The notes beneath the pieces were generated by a model, which saw nothing but the letters and a program-made list of their open reading frames with translations, was not told the origin of the DNA and ran no database searches. From Bin5 sp965208965 (GTDB lineage Bacteria; Chloroflexota; Anaerolineae; Caldilineales; Caldilineaceae), in contig OZ242384.1 in assembly GCA_965208965.1 (NCBI GenBank), positions 5,270,001 through 5,334,000 of the forward strand: a stretch of 64,000 bases of DNA. Reading direction: 5' to 3'. Position numbers and translations under genes: made by a program. Below are positions 25,239-33,629 of this stretch, piece after piece. Position 1 is the stretch's first letter, and every line of letters begins with the position of its first letter.

Positions 25239-25403
25239 GACCGCCCAGAACTGCGGTGGTCAGTTGTCAGTAGTCAGTATTGAGTATTCTGAGGGGGCGC
25301 TTTCTTTGCTGGAAAATGGATATGGAACTGACCGTGGCTTGGTTGGTTCCAGTGGTGTGCAAAGGTTTCCTCCATATGGGTGCGCCCTGCCCTTACGTGA
25401 CGG

Positions 25404-25432
25404 TTGACTTTGACTGGAAGGGCAAATAGAAT
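25404..25432 (+). promoter_or_regulatory. candidate promoter of system B binding protein
   Basis: TTGACT (25404-25409) and TAGAAT (25427-25432) are separated by 17 bases, each matching consensus at 5 of 6 positions. It would give a leader of about 230 bases before the ATG at 25669. Confidence 0.48.
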
Positions 25433-25668
25433 AGTCAAGTAGATACTATTTCTTGGTGCATTTGGCCTCTGGTCACCCATATTAAGTGAAACGGCAACCT
25501 GCAACTGGCTTCTGTGCGGCCGTCACTACCTGAAAGGAGTTCGCCTATCACCAGACAAAGCCCTGGTGCCTCCGCAGTTTGATTGAGTATTCTGCTAGTC
25601 GATACAAGGAGCCGATGCCCAACTGCCAGGGCATGGCGAAGGACATCTGACTACAAGGAGTGAAAGCC

Positions 25669-27219
25669 ATGGACAAGGCAAGTTTCAGTAGACGACAGTT
25701 TCTAAGTCTGGCCGGCACGGCGGGGGGCGCCGTGTTGCTTGTGTCTTGCGCTCCGCCAGCAACTACGGTTGACCAGCCAGCTGAGACGGGAGGCGAGGAG
25801 GAGCAGGCTGCCCAGCCGGACGCCGAGCGGACCGCGGTCCATTGCGAGCTGAACTGGTACACACCGACCCCGTGGACCAGCCGCTCAGCTGAACAGCCCG
25901 TTGTGGTCAATGCCACCCGCATCCTGGCCCAACACTTCGAGGAGACGAATCCGGATATCGAGATCATGTGGGACGAGGATATGGGAGGCTTCGAAGGGAT
26001 GACCGCGAAGGTGGCCGCGGCAGAGGCGCCAGATCTCGTATGGAGTGGCCACAACTTCGCTGTGCAGAACGGTTGGGCCTTACCGATTGGCGAGTATCTG
26101 GACCAGCCCAATCGCTACGCGCCGGAGTACGAGGCCTGGCGTGATATCTTCTATCCATCATACATGATCTCTCTGAAGCAGCCAGATAATCTGGAGTATT
26201 GCGCACCAATCGACGCAATCTGGCCCAACATCGAGATCGGCCTGGCCTACAATAAGGATGTGCTCGATAGCTTGGGACTGGAGCCGCCGGCCACCTGGAG
26301 CCAGGAGAAGGAGGTGGCCAGGGCTTTGAAGGAAGCCGGCGACCGCTTCGCCCCTTGGCCGCTTGCGAAGGATGCTGGCGACCTGTGGCCCCTGGCATTG
26401 CAGATCCTGCCTTCCATGATGCAGCCCATCTGCGGGGAGATGGACCTCAATGGCGACAAGTTTGTGGGCATTGAGGAGGCGTTGCCAGCCTTCAAGAGTG
26501 GTCTTATCGGACCCAAGACGCCAATCTACCGACGTGCCTGGGCCGAAATGTACGAATTGGGTACCTACTGGCCTGATGGGTTCGCCACGACCGATATCGA
26601 CCTCTTGTGGCGCCAGGGTGAAATTGGGTTGATGTACGCCGGCTCATGGGATTTCTCGAAAATTGCCAACGATCCCAACGTCACCTTTGAGCGTGGATTC
26701 GTGCCGGTACCCATTCCCGACAGCAGCGATATCCCGGCTACGGCAACCGAGCCGGGAGCCGTCGATCCTCCGAGGACAACAGCCGGCGACGGCACGGTGC
26801 CCGGCGATCTCATCAACGCCATTCAGGGGGCCGAAACCGTGATCCTGAAGTCTTCGGTGGCGTCACGCAACAACGTGGATGAGACGATCAATTGGTGGCA
26901 ATTCATCACCACGCCTGAGAGTAACTCCTTCATGGTCAACGAGAACCAGCGACGCATTTCCTCCGCCGTCGATGGGACCCTTGGATCCATCTGGCAGGAA
27001 ATAGCGACGTTCCAGTTGCCACTGTACGAGTATGCCATCGCCTGGTGGGGCATGGGATTGTATTGGGACAACGACAACTTCATGAAGTGGCGGCCGATTT
27101 TCGTGGCGTGGCTCACAGGTCAGATCGATGAAGAGACCTTCTTTGAGCGCCAGCACGAGGAGTTCGCGGCAGGCGCCGGGCGTTACGAGGAGATCATAGC
27201 GGAGCAAGCGGAAAGTTAG
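25669..27219 (+). CDS. CUT1-type sugar ABC transporter substrate-binding lipoprotein (system B)
   Basis: A 516-residue lipoprotein with a Tat/lipobox start (SRRQFLSLAGTAGGAVLLVSC). ATG at 25669 is preferred over GTG at 25660 because AAGGAG sits 8 bases before it. The mature part is long for SBP_bac_1. It shares with the system D receptor (47115-48674) the blocks GLAYNKDVLDSLGLEPPATW, FERGFVPVPIPDSS, PPRTTAGDGTVPGDL and FAAGAGRYEEI. The two are therefore paralogues of one subfamily. A strong terminator follows, so transcription may end here. The permease genes lie a kilobase downstream beyond a wreck of duplicated permease sequence. Confidence 0.92.
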   Translation: MDKASFSRRQFLSLAGTAGGAVLLVSCAPPATTVDQPAETGGEEEQAAQPDAERTAVHCELNWYTPTPWTSRSAEQPVVVNATRILAQHFEETNPDIEIMWDEDMGGFEGMTAKVAAAEAPDLVWSGHNFAVQNGWALPIGEYLDQPNRYAPEYEAWRDIFYPSYMISLKQPDNLEYCAPIDAIWPNIEIGLAYNKDVLDSLGLEPPATWSQEKEVARALKEAGDRFAPWPLAKDAGDLWPLALQILPSMMQPICGEMDLNGDKFVGIEEALPAFKSGLIGPKTPIYRRAWAEMYELGTYWPDGFATTDIDLLWRQGEIGLMYAGSWDFSKIANDPNVTFERGFVPVPIPDSSDIPATATEPGAVDPPRTTAGDGTVPGDLINAIQGAETVILKSSVASRNNVDETINWWQFITTPESNSFMVNENQRRISSAVDGTLGSIWQEIATFQLPLYEYAIAWWGMGLYWDNDNFMKWRPIFVAWLTGQIDEETFFERQHEEFAAGAGRYEEIIAEQAES

Positions 27220-27294
27220 TAGGGCGTTTTGCTTGCGGGGGAAAGCCAGTTTCCTGATTTGCAGGTAGTCCTGTACGCCCAATTCAAACGCTCG

Positions 27295-27357
27295 GTCCTC
27301 CTGGTGAGTTACATTGGATGATGAAGAACTCCAAAGGTAACTCACCAGAGGACTTTT
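27295..27357 (+). terminator. rho-independent terminator after system B binding protein
   Basis: The arms GTCCTC + CTGGTGAGTTAC (27295-27312) and GTAACTCACCAGAGGAC (27337-27353) pair over 17 bases with one bulged C. TTTT and a CT-rich tail (27354-27360) follow. It lies 76 bases after the stop codon and is the clearest terminator in the window. Confidence 0.75.
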
Positions 27358-27669
27358 CTCAGTCGCTATCCAGCATAAGATAGCAAGAGGTTTCCTGTGG
27401 TGGTGCAGGGGCAGCGAGCCGGACAGATCCAGGGGCGCGGGGCGCGAGTTTTAGGTGGCGATGATATACATTTCGACGCGGGCGGTCTGATTTCGTCCAG
27501 TCTGAATCCGGCTCCCTTGTCGCCTCGCTGGGCGTCAGCCCCTTCAGATGGGATCTGATTCAAGCCCCTTGTCGGACCGGTCTGGACAGTTATTTGGGAC
27601 TCTTCTTGTTCGACCCTCTATTTGCCAACCTCTGAGAGTTGCCAGCGTCTACAGCCTTTTGCCGTACCA

Positions 27670-27911
27670 TTTGACCTGCTCTTTGCAGTGCTGTTGGCGC
27701 TGCTGCCTGGTCAGGCCCTATCCGGCATCGCCTCCTTCGGCTCCGTCGCCTATCTGCCCGCGGCCGTGTATGGCGTGGCGGTGGCCATGTTCTGGATCTA
27801 AGGATTCAGTGGCGAGATTGACATCGTCTGATACCGCTGATTGGTGGCCGCCCCCGTCACCGTGCTCCTGCCAGGCCTGATCATATTTTTCTTCCAGAAG
27901 ACGTTCGTGAA
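27670..27911 (+). pseudogene. collapsed remnant of a CUT1 permease gene pair
   Basis: Bases 27670-27802 translate to FDLLFAVLLALLPG...LPAAVYGVAVAMFWI then a stop. They align with the MalF-like permease at 28235-28951 (LLFALLLALLLNQPLPGIAF...LPAVVSGVAVAMLWI). After the stop GFSGEIDIV still matches VFNGEFGIV. From about 27840 the DNA jumps to a match with the last part of the MalG-like gene at 28953-29822: LVAAPVTVLLPGLIIFFFQK against LMAASVTVLLPGLIIFFFFQ. The remnant thus retains an inner piece of one permease fused to the tail of its partner. The ~1.8 kb between them in the intact pair was lost. It carries stop codons and cannot be functional. Confidence 0.82.
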
Positions 27912-28234
27912 CAAAACGCGCAGGGCAATTGCATCTAGAATGTTGGCAGAATCCTCATGTGCCAGGATGTGAAGATGCATTCCTGAGTGCGTAACATCGG
28001 AATGAGTCAATTCTTTTCGTCTGATGAAAATCTGGAAATGGAGGAGGACCGTTGCAAGTCGGTGAATCGCATTCAAATCACTTGAGGATAATCTATCAAA
28101 GACGGCGAGAACCCGTTTGCGAAGGCAAGCTCACGGGTCCCCCAAAGAATTTGAAGTGTCGGGACATTTGTAGACAAATACCGCCCTAACCTGAGACAAT
28201 CGCAGCGAAATGAGACAAAGCCTCACAGTGCTGC
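27912..28234 (+). other. intergenic debris upstream of the shortened permease
   Basis: About 320 bases with no recognisable gene. A stretch around 28158-28220 (TGTCGGGACATTTG ... GAGACAATCG ... GAGACAAAG) has repeated GACAA motifs reminiscent of insertion-sequence ends. I cannot identify a family and no transposase is present. Confidence 0.35.
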
Positions 28235-28951
28235 TTGAATCGGGTATTGGCTCCCTTTTGGACTTCCCCCTTGGGCCATTACGGCTTTTCCGTACCCGTT
28301 GGCCTGCTTTTCGCTCTGCTGTTGGCGCTGCTACTCAATCAGCCCCTGCCCGGCATCGCCTTCTTCCGCACCGTCTTCTATCTGCCCGCGGTGGTGTCCG
28401 GCGTGGCGGTGGCCATGCTCTGGATCTGGGTATTCAACGGCGAGTTTGGCATCGTCAACTACCTGCTTGGCATCGTCGGCATTGAAGGCCCGAACTGGTT
28501 CTTCGACAAAAGCTGGGTCATGCCGGCCTTCATTCTCATGAGCCTCTGGGGGATAGGAGGTTCGATGATCATTTTTCTGGCCGGTCTGCAAAATGTTCCC
28601 CAGGAACTGTATGATGCCGCCGAAGTCGACGGCGCCGGCCGACTACGGCAGTTCCAGCATGTCACCTGGCCTTTGCTCACGCCGGTAATCTTCTTCAATC
28701 TGATCATCGGGATCATCGCCTCGTTCCAGACCTTCACCAACTCCTATGTCATTACTGAGGGCGGCCCGGCCAACGCCACCCTCTTCTACGTTCTCTATCT
28801 ATACAACAACGGCTTCAAGTTCTTCCGCATGGGCAAGGCCGCAACCATGGCCTGGATCCTGTTTGTAATCATTCTGGCGTTGACGATCATGGTGCTCCGT
28901 TCTTCGCGAATTTGGGTCTTCTACGAGACTGAATTGCGGGAGGAAGCGTAA
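28235..28951 (+). CDS. CUT1-type sugar ABC permease, MalF/UgpA-like, N-terminally shortened (system B)
   Basis: A 238-residue permease that starts within what is normally the second or third helix (FSVPVGLLFALLLALLLNQ). Intact relatives here are 306-326 residues, so roughly 70-80 N-terminal residues (TM1 and the first extracytoplasmic loop) are missing. No homologous sequence is seen just upstream in another frame. The start TTG at 28235 is only nominal. The rest is intact, with the EAA motif ELYDAAEVDGAGRLRQFQHV and the terminal VFYETELREEA. It overlaps nothing and is 1 base from the partner gene. Its function is doubtful: either the pair is dead or a shortened permease is used. Confidence 0.72.
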   Translation: MNRVLAPFWTSPLGHYGFSVPVGLLFALLLALLLNQPLPGIAFFRTVFYLPAVVSGVAVAMLWIWVFNGEFGIVNYLLGIVGIEGPNWFFDKSWVMPAFILMSLWGIGGSMIIFLAGLQNVPQELYDAAEVDGAGRLRQFQHVTWPLLTPVIFFNLIIGIIASFQTFTNSYVITEGGPANATLFYVLYLYNNGFKFFRMGKAATMAWILFVIILALTIMVLRSSRIWVFYETELREEA

Positions 28952-28952
28952 A

Positions 28953-29822
28953 ATGGTTGCTCGCCGGTCGATGGGAAAACAGCAACAACGCCGGATATGG
29001 GGGACGTTCAACTTCACCATGCTTTGTGGGCTTGGCGTGCTCATGGCGCTCCCTTTTTTCTGGATGCTTTCCACCTCCCTCAAGGTCGAGCAGCAGGTCT
29101 ACCTTTTTCCGCCGATTTGGATTCCCAACCCCTGGGCCTGGGAGAACTATCGCATCTCACTGTTCGATATTCTTCCGTTCACCCGCTTTTTCCTCAACAC
29201 AATCTACATTACCGTTACCGCCACAGTAGGGGCGGTCCTCTCTTCCTCCATGGTCGCCTTCGCATTTGCTAGATTGCGCTGGCCGGGCCGGGACAAGGTA
29301 TTCCTGCTGGTCCTGGCTACGATGATGGTACCCACCTATTCGACCATTGTTCCTCGTTTCATCCTCTTTCGCCACCTCGACTGGGTCGACACCTTCTGGC
29401 CGTTGATTGTGCCGCTATGGTTTGGGGGCAGCGCCTTCTTCATCTTTCTGATGCGGCAGTTCTATATGACGATTCCAATCGATCTGGACGAGGCGGCCGG
29501 CATCGACGGCTGCTCCGAGTTTCGAATTTGGTGGAGCATCATTCTTCCGCTTTCCAAGCCGGCCCTGGCGACCATCACCATCCTCAGTTTCATGGCGCGC
29601 TGGAACGACTTCTTTGATCCACTCATCTTCCTCAACACGATGGAGAACTTCACCGTCGCCCTGGGTCTGAATATGTTTCGGGCCGCGATCGAGATTTATG
29701 GCGTCAGATACCACTGGCTGATGGCCGCCTCCGTTACTGTGCTCCTGCCCGGACTGATAATCTTTTTCTTTTTCCAGAAGACGTTCGTGCAAGGGGTTGT
29801 CATGAGTGGCATCAAGGGTTAG
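28953..29822 (+). CDS. CUT1-type sugar ABC permease, MalG/UgpE-like (system B)
   Basis: A complete 289-residue permease. TM1 is near residues 20-40 (NFTMLCGLGVLMALPFFWML), followed by STSLKVEQQVYLFPPIWIPN. The EAA loop is DLDEAAGIDGCSEFRIWWSI, and the end is FVQGVVMSGIKG, all typical. The start ATG is 1 base after the stop of the shortened MalF-like gene. Its own reading frame shows no damage, unlike the partner. A decayed duplicate of its C-terminal codons sits at about 27840-27911. Downstream at 36 bases is an esterase-like hydrolase gene. Confidence 0.92.
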   Translation: MVARRSMGKQQQRRIWGTFNFTMLCGLGVLMALPFFWMLSTSLKVEQQVYLFPPIWIPNPWAWENYRISLFDILPFTRFFLNTIYITVTATVGAVLSSSMVAFAFARLRWPGRDKVFLLVLATMMVPTYSTIVPRFILFRHLDWVDTFWPLIVPLWFGGSAFFIFLMRQFYMTIPIDLDEAAGIDGCSEFRIWWSIILPLSKPALATITILSFMARWNDFFDPLIFLNTMENFTVALGLNMFRAAIEIYGVRYHWLMAASVTVLLPGLIIFFFFQKTFVQGVVMSGIKG

Positions 29823-29858
29823 ACTGTCCCTCACTCAACCATTCATTGGAATCCCAAC

Positions 29859-31787
29859 ATGTACAATAATCGCTACGGACATATGATCCACGAATACACG
29901 GTCGGCCGCGTGCGCCGCATCCTGCAAGAGCGCTCTGAAAGGCTGGCCGCTATTCAGACGCGAGCGCAGGCCGAGGCATACGTCAATGACGTGCGCGCCA
30001 AGGCTGCGCGCTGTTTCCCCGCGCTTCCAGAACGAACTGACCTGAACGCGCAAATTACCGGCTCGATGGATCTTGGCGATATCTGCCTGGAAAAGGTCGT
30101 TTACGAGAGCCGGCCGGGTTTCCTGGTCAGTGTAAACCTCTACATGCCAAAGCAGTTCGATGCCGAGCTGCCGTGCGTCCTGGGACTGTGCGGACACTCC
30201 GATACGGGCAAGGCCTATGGGCCTTATCAGTTTTTTGCCCGCGGGCTGGCAAGCAAGGGTTTCGCCGTCCTGATAGTGGACCCTGTCTCCCAGGGGGAGC
30301 GGCGACAGTTTTACGCCGAAGAGGGCGTGCCTGAAGGGGAGACCAGGCCCAGGTCGACGGTGGCCCACAACATGATCGGCAACCGTATGCTGCTGACCGG
30401 CGACTTTGTGGGCAGCTGGTTCGCATGGGACGCGATCCGCGGGCTTGACTATCTGCTGGCGCGACCGGAAACGGACGCGAGTCGCGTCGGCGTTACCGGG
30501 TGCTCTGGCGGCGGGACACAGACGACACAAGTCACGGCCTTGGATCCTCGCATCACGATGGCAGCGCCGGACTGCTACATCACCAGCTGGCTCTGCAACC
30601 TGGAGAACGAGCTGCCCGCAGATGCCGAACAGAACCCGCCGCGCGCGTTGGCGTTCGGCCTGGATGAGGCCGACCTGCTGCTGGCTTATGCGCCGCGTCC
30701 CACGATGATTCTGGCCGAGGAAAATTGCTACTTTGATCTGCGCGGTGCAAGGCAAGCCCACGCCGACATGAAGAAAATCCATACGTTGCTCGGCTCTCCA
30801 GATTCCACCGATTTCAGCGTGGGTCATCTGGATCACGGCTTCCATAAACATGCGCGGGAGGCGATGTACCGCTTCTTCATGAAACACGCAGGGCTGGGTG
30901 ACGAATGGCAGGAGTCGGAGATGGAAAAGATTCCCGAAGCGCAGCTTAACGCCGCTGAAGGAGAAGTGGTTCCGTTCGGCAGCAGAAAGATCTTCGGCTT
31001 CACACAAGCACGGGCCAAGGAGTTGGAGACGCAGCGCACTTGTCTCGAATACGGGGCCCTTCAGGCCGCTGTTCGGAACCACCTGCAGATTGAAGCACCG
31101 GACTCGCCGCCCCACTACCGTTACCTGCGCCGCAGCGGAGGACAGGATGCCGCGACCGGTAAGGGCTACCAGTTCGCGGTCGAGAGCGAACCGGGCATCC
31201 AGGTCATTTTGACCATGTTCGGCGACCTGGAAGACCAGTGCCGCCGTCCGGAGGGAGAGGTTTCTCTCTTCGTAGGCCACCTATCCAGCGAGGAGGACTG
31301 CGCCGCGCTTCCCTGGCTGCAGCGACGCCTGAATAAAGGGCAGCGCATTCTCGCCGCAGACCTGCGCGGCACCGGGCAGAGCTTTCCCACCAGCTGTGGT
31401 TCCAGCGACCTGCTTGAGCCCTATGGAGCAGATTATCTGTACGCCAGCTTCGGCAGCATGATGGGCGAGAGCTATCTGGGAAGACGGGTCTATGATCTGC
31501 TCCGTACGATTGACTGCCTCGAAGAGGGCGGGGCAACCGTTCATCTGATTGGCCGCGGGATCGGCTCAGTTCCAGTGGCGCTGGCCGCGCTGTTGCATGT
31601 TTCCCAGCCCACTTGCGAGCTTGTCCACTACCTCCCGAGCTACCAGCTACTCATCGACAACCCTTTGCACAATTGGCCGTTTTCGTGTTTCATAGAAAAC
31701 TGTCTTGAGAAGTACGACCTGCCCAACATCTACGCTGCACTTGGGGACAGGTTGAAGAAGTGTGATCCCTGGGGGGCCTGGATCTGA
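29859..31787 (+). CDS. acetyl-xylan-esterase-like alpha/beta hydrolase, two-domain
   Basis: A 642-residue protein without a signal peptide. The first ~350 residues form an alpha/beta-hydrolase of the CE7/CE15-like kind. The oxyanion strand LPCVLGLCGHSDTGKAYG (about 108-125) is followed by a nucleophile serine in GVTGCSGGGTQTTQ (about 209-222) and a C-terminal Asp/His pair with the histidine in VGHLDHGFHKH (about 323-333). The second half (about 430-640) looks like a degenerate second hydrolase domain: RILAADLRGTGQSFPTS, then HLIGRGIGSVPVALAALL in place of a GxSxG motif. Such proteins deacylate sugars or act on uronate esters. It sits between system B permeases and an AGE-type epimerase gene. 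Confidence 0.78.
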   Translation: MYNNRYGHMIHEYTVGRVRRILQERSERLAAIQTRAQAEAYVNDVRAKAARCFPALPERTDLNAQITGSMDLGDICLEKVVYESRPGFLVSVNLYMPKQFDAELPCVLGLCGHSDTGKAYGPYQFFARGLASKGFAVLIVDPVSQGERRQFYAEEGVPEGETRPRSTVAHNMIGNRMLLTGDFVGSWFAWDAIRGLDYLLARPETDASRVGVTGCSGGGTQTTQVTALDPRITMAAPDCYITSWLCNLENELPADAEQNPPRALAFGLDEADLLLAYAPRPTMILAEENCYFDLRGARQAHADMKKIHTLLGSPDSTDFSVGHLDHGFHKHAREAMYRFFMKHAGLGDEWQESEMEKIPEAQLNAAEGEVVPFGSRKIFGFTQARAKELETQRTCLEYGALQAAVRNHLQIEAPDSPPHYRYLRRSGGQDAATGKGYQFAVESEPGIQVILTMFGDLEDQCRRPEGEVSLFVGHLSSEEDCAALPWLQRRLNKGQRILAADLRGTGQSFPTSCGSSDLLEPYGADYLYASFGSMMGESYLGRRVYDLLRTIDCLEEGGATVHLIGRGIGSVPVALAALLHVSQPTCELVHYLPSYQLLIDNPLHNWPFSCFIENCLEKYDLPNIYAALGDRLKKCDPWGAWI

Positions 31788-31844
31788 CGGCGCCGCCCAT
31801 AACGGGACCGCATGGGCAAAACCCAGTCAAAGGGAGAATCGAAA

Positions 31845-33035
31845 ATGTCATATCGCGACCCTGATTTTCTGCGCGACCACATACGCAGCATCATCTCCTT
31901 TTACCACCCGGAATGTATTGACAATGAGTATGGCGGCTACATAAACCAGATGCGAGATGACGGCTCGGTCTTCGACCGCATGACCAAGCACCTGGTGGGG
32001 ACCTGCCGCTTTGTCTACTGCTACTCGGTTGCTTCCCTGACGCTGGAGGAGGCCGCTTACCGCGAGGCGGCCGCGCACGGGCTGCGATGCCTTACGGATA
32101 TGCACAGGCAGCCGGATGGCGGATTCGCGTGGGTGCTGAATGGCCGGGATGTCGAGGACGGCGACCGTCACTGTTACGGGCACGCCTTCGTTCTGCTGGC
32201 CGCGGCCTGCGCGGCCAAGGCTGGCGTCGACGGGGGCGTTGAACTGGCCGCCGAGACATACGATCTTCTGGAGACGCGCTTTTGGGAGCCGGACGCGCAG
32301 CTCTACTCCGATCTGATCACGGCAGGCGATTGGAATGCAGTTGATCCCTACCGCGGCCAGAATGCCAATATGCACATGTGTGAAGCGATGCTTTCCGCCT
32401 TCGAGGCTACCGGCGAATCCCGCTACCTCGATCGCGCTCATCTTCTGGCGAGGCGCATCTGTGTTGACCTGGCCGACAAGGCGGACGGGCTGGTCTGGGA
32501 ACACTACCGCACAGACTGGACGCACGACTGGGACTACAACAAGGACGATCCGCAAAACCTGTTCAAGCCCTACGGCTACCTGCCGGGCCACTTCACGGAG
32601 TGGTCCAAGCTGCTACTGATCCTGGAACGCTACCGCCCGGAGGACTGGATGGCGCCGCGCGCACAGCACCTGTTCGACGTCGCGCTTGAGAAAAGCTGGG
32701 ACGACGAGAAAGGCGGCATGCACTACACTTTCACGCCGGACGGCGCTATCCTAGACCGCGACCGCTACTATTGGGTATTGTCTGAAACGTTTGCAGCGGC
32801 GGCCGCGCTGGCCTTACGTACCGGCGACGACGGCTATTGGGCGTGGTATGACAAGGCCTGGGCGTACTCCGACAAGCATTTCGTCGATCACGAGTACGGG
32901 GGATGGTACCGGATTCTGGATGCAGACAACCAGAAATACGACGAACTGAAGAGTCCGCCCTCCAAGACCGATTACCACCCCTTGGGCGCCTGCTACGAGA
33001 CATTGGAGGCGATGCGGCTGGCGGGCGCAGGATAA
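31845..33035 (+). CDS. AGE-family sugar epimerase/isomerase (N-acylglucosamine 2-epimerase-like)
   Basis: A 396-residue (alpha/alpha)6-barrel protein. Repeated helical-hairpin motifs end in family histidines: RHCYGHAFVLLAAA (about 109-122), VWEHYRTDW (about 219-227) and YGYLPGHFTEWSKLLLILER (about 243-262), with a last acidic/His region near DKHFVDHEYGGWYRI. The GHFTEWSKL pattern is shared by cellobiose 2-epimerases, mannose isomerases and YihS. Start ATG at 31845 has AGGGAG 8 bases upstream; the earlier ATG at 31812 would add an atypical 11-residue leader. It probably interconverts the sugar released by the preceding esterase or imported by system B. Substrate not determinable. Confidence 0.87.
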   Translation: MSYRDPDFLRDHIRSIISFYHPECIDNEYGGYINQMRDDGSVFDRMTKHLVGTCRFVYCYSVASLTLEEAAYREAAAHGLRCLTDMHRQPDGGFAWVLNGRDVEDGDRHCYGHAFVLLAAACAAKAGVDGGVELAAETYDLLETRFWEPDAQLYSDLITAGDWNAVDPYRGQNANMHMCEAMLSAFEATGESRYLDRAHLLARRICVDLADKADGLVWEHYRTDWTHDWDYNKDDPQNLFKPYGYLPGHFTEWSKLLLILERYRPEDWMAPRAQHLFDVALEKSWDDEKGGMHYTFTPDGAILDRDRYYWVLSETFAAAAALALRTGDDGYWAWYDKAWAYSDKHFVDHEYGGWYRILDADNQKYDELKSPPSKTDYHPLGACYETLEAMRLAGAG

Positions 33036-33629
33036 CAGCGGGAATGACCCCTACAATTGAGTAGGCGTTTGATACACTTCTTCGAAGAAACGTAGTTCAG
33101 ATCTAACCGTGCTGGCTATGTCAGTCCATGAGCCAACGCGTTTTGTTCATTGGCCCTCGCAGCAGTCAGCATGCGTTCCGCCGCGGCGCCGGCCCTGGCA
33201 ACCTTCTTCGCCCCGCAGTTCTACGTTGTCCGCTGCGACGTATTCAGAGAATTCGAGAGCTAACGGTTCCGTCGAACCCCGCTACAAGCGGATCACGTTA
33301 TAGGATCCACCTAGCCACATTTCTTGTGTTTGCCCTGACTTGATAACTATGTATACTTTGCGTGAACTACCTTTGCTCCGACATTTTCCGCTCCGATCTT
33401 CAGACCACTGAATTTGCAATCGGCGTTTTCCTGTCCAAACTTACTCTTCTGAAGGGGAAAAACTTCCTTTTGAACTTCCTGGTGAAGGATTGCTGAAGTT
33501 GAAACTACCTTCGTTCGCGAACGCCCGTTTGCAGAACAGAGGAGGTGAACTTGAAGAAGACCTCTCGAGATTGGCATTTCTTACCGGCACCATTCGAATC
33601 TGCAACGCCACTGGAAAGGAGAAGCTGAA
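33036..33629 (+). other. intergenic region upstream of system C
   Basis: 594 bases with no credible gene. It contains a candidate promoter at 33330-33357 and the AAAGGAG ribosome-binding site shortly before 33630. Small open frames on both strands have no family character. Confidence 0.55.
33330..33357 (+). promoter_or_regulatory. candidate promoter of system C
   Basis: TTGCCC (33330-33335) and TATACT (33352-33357) with a 16-base spacer, at the upstream edge of an A/T-richer stretch. The leader to the ATG would be about 265 bases. A modest match only. Confidence 0.3.

Larger units (their letters stand above)
24881..25668 (+). other. intergenic region upstream of system B binding protein
   Basis: With the promoter above, this is about 850 bases between divergent genes. 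Open frames on both strands are short and unlike any family. It holds a strong GC hairpin pair (25197-25238), a candidate plus-strand promoter (25404-25432) and an AAGGAG ribosome-binding site at 25655-25660. Nothing else was recognised. Confidence 0.6.

Noticed and set aside
28158..28220. Insertion-sequence end
   Set aside because: GACAA-like motifs only suggest one; there is no matching second end or transposase, so not called.
29835..31280. 481-codon minus-strand open frame opposite the esterase-like gene
   Set aside because: No recognisable domain; the sense strand encodes a good hydrolase with family motifs.
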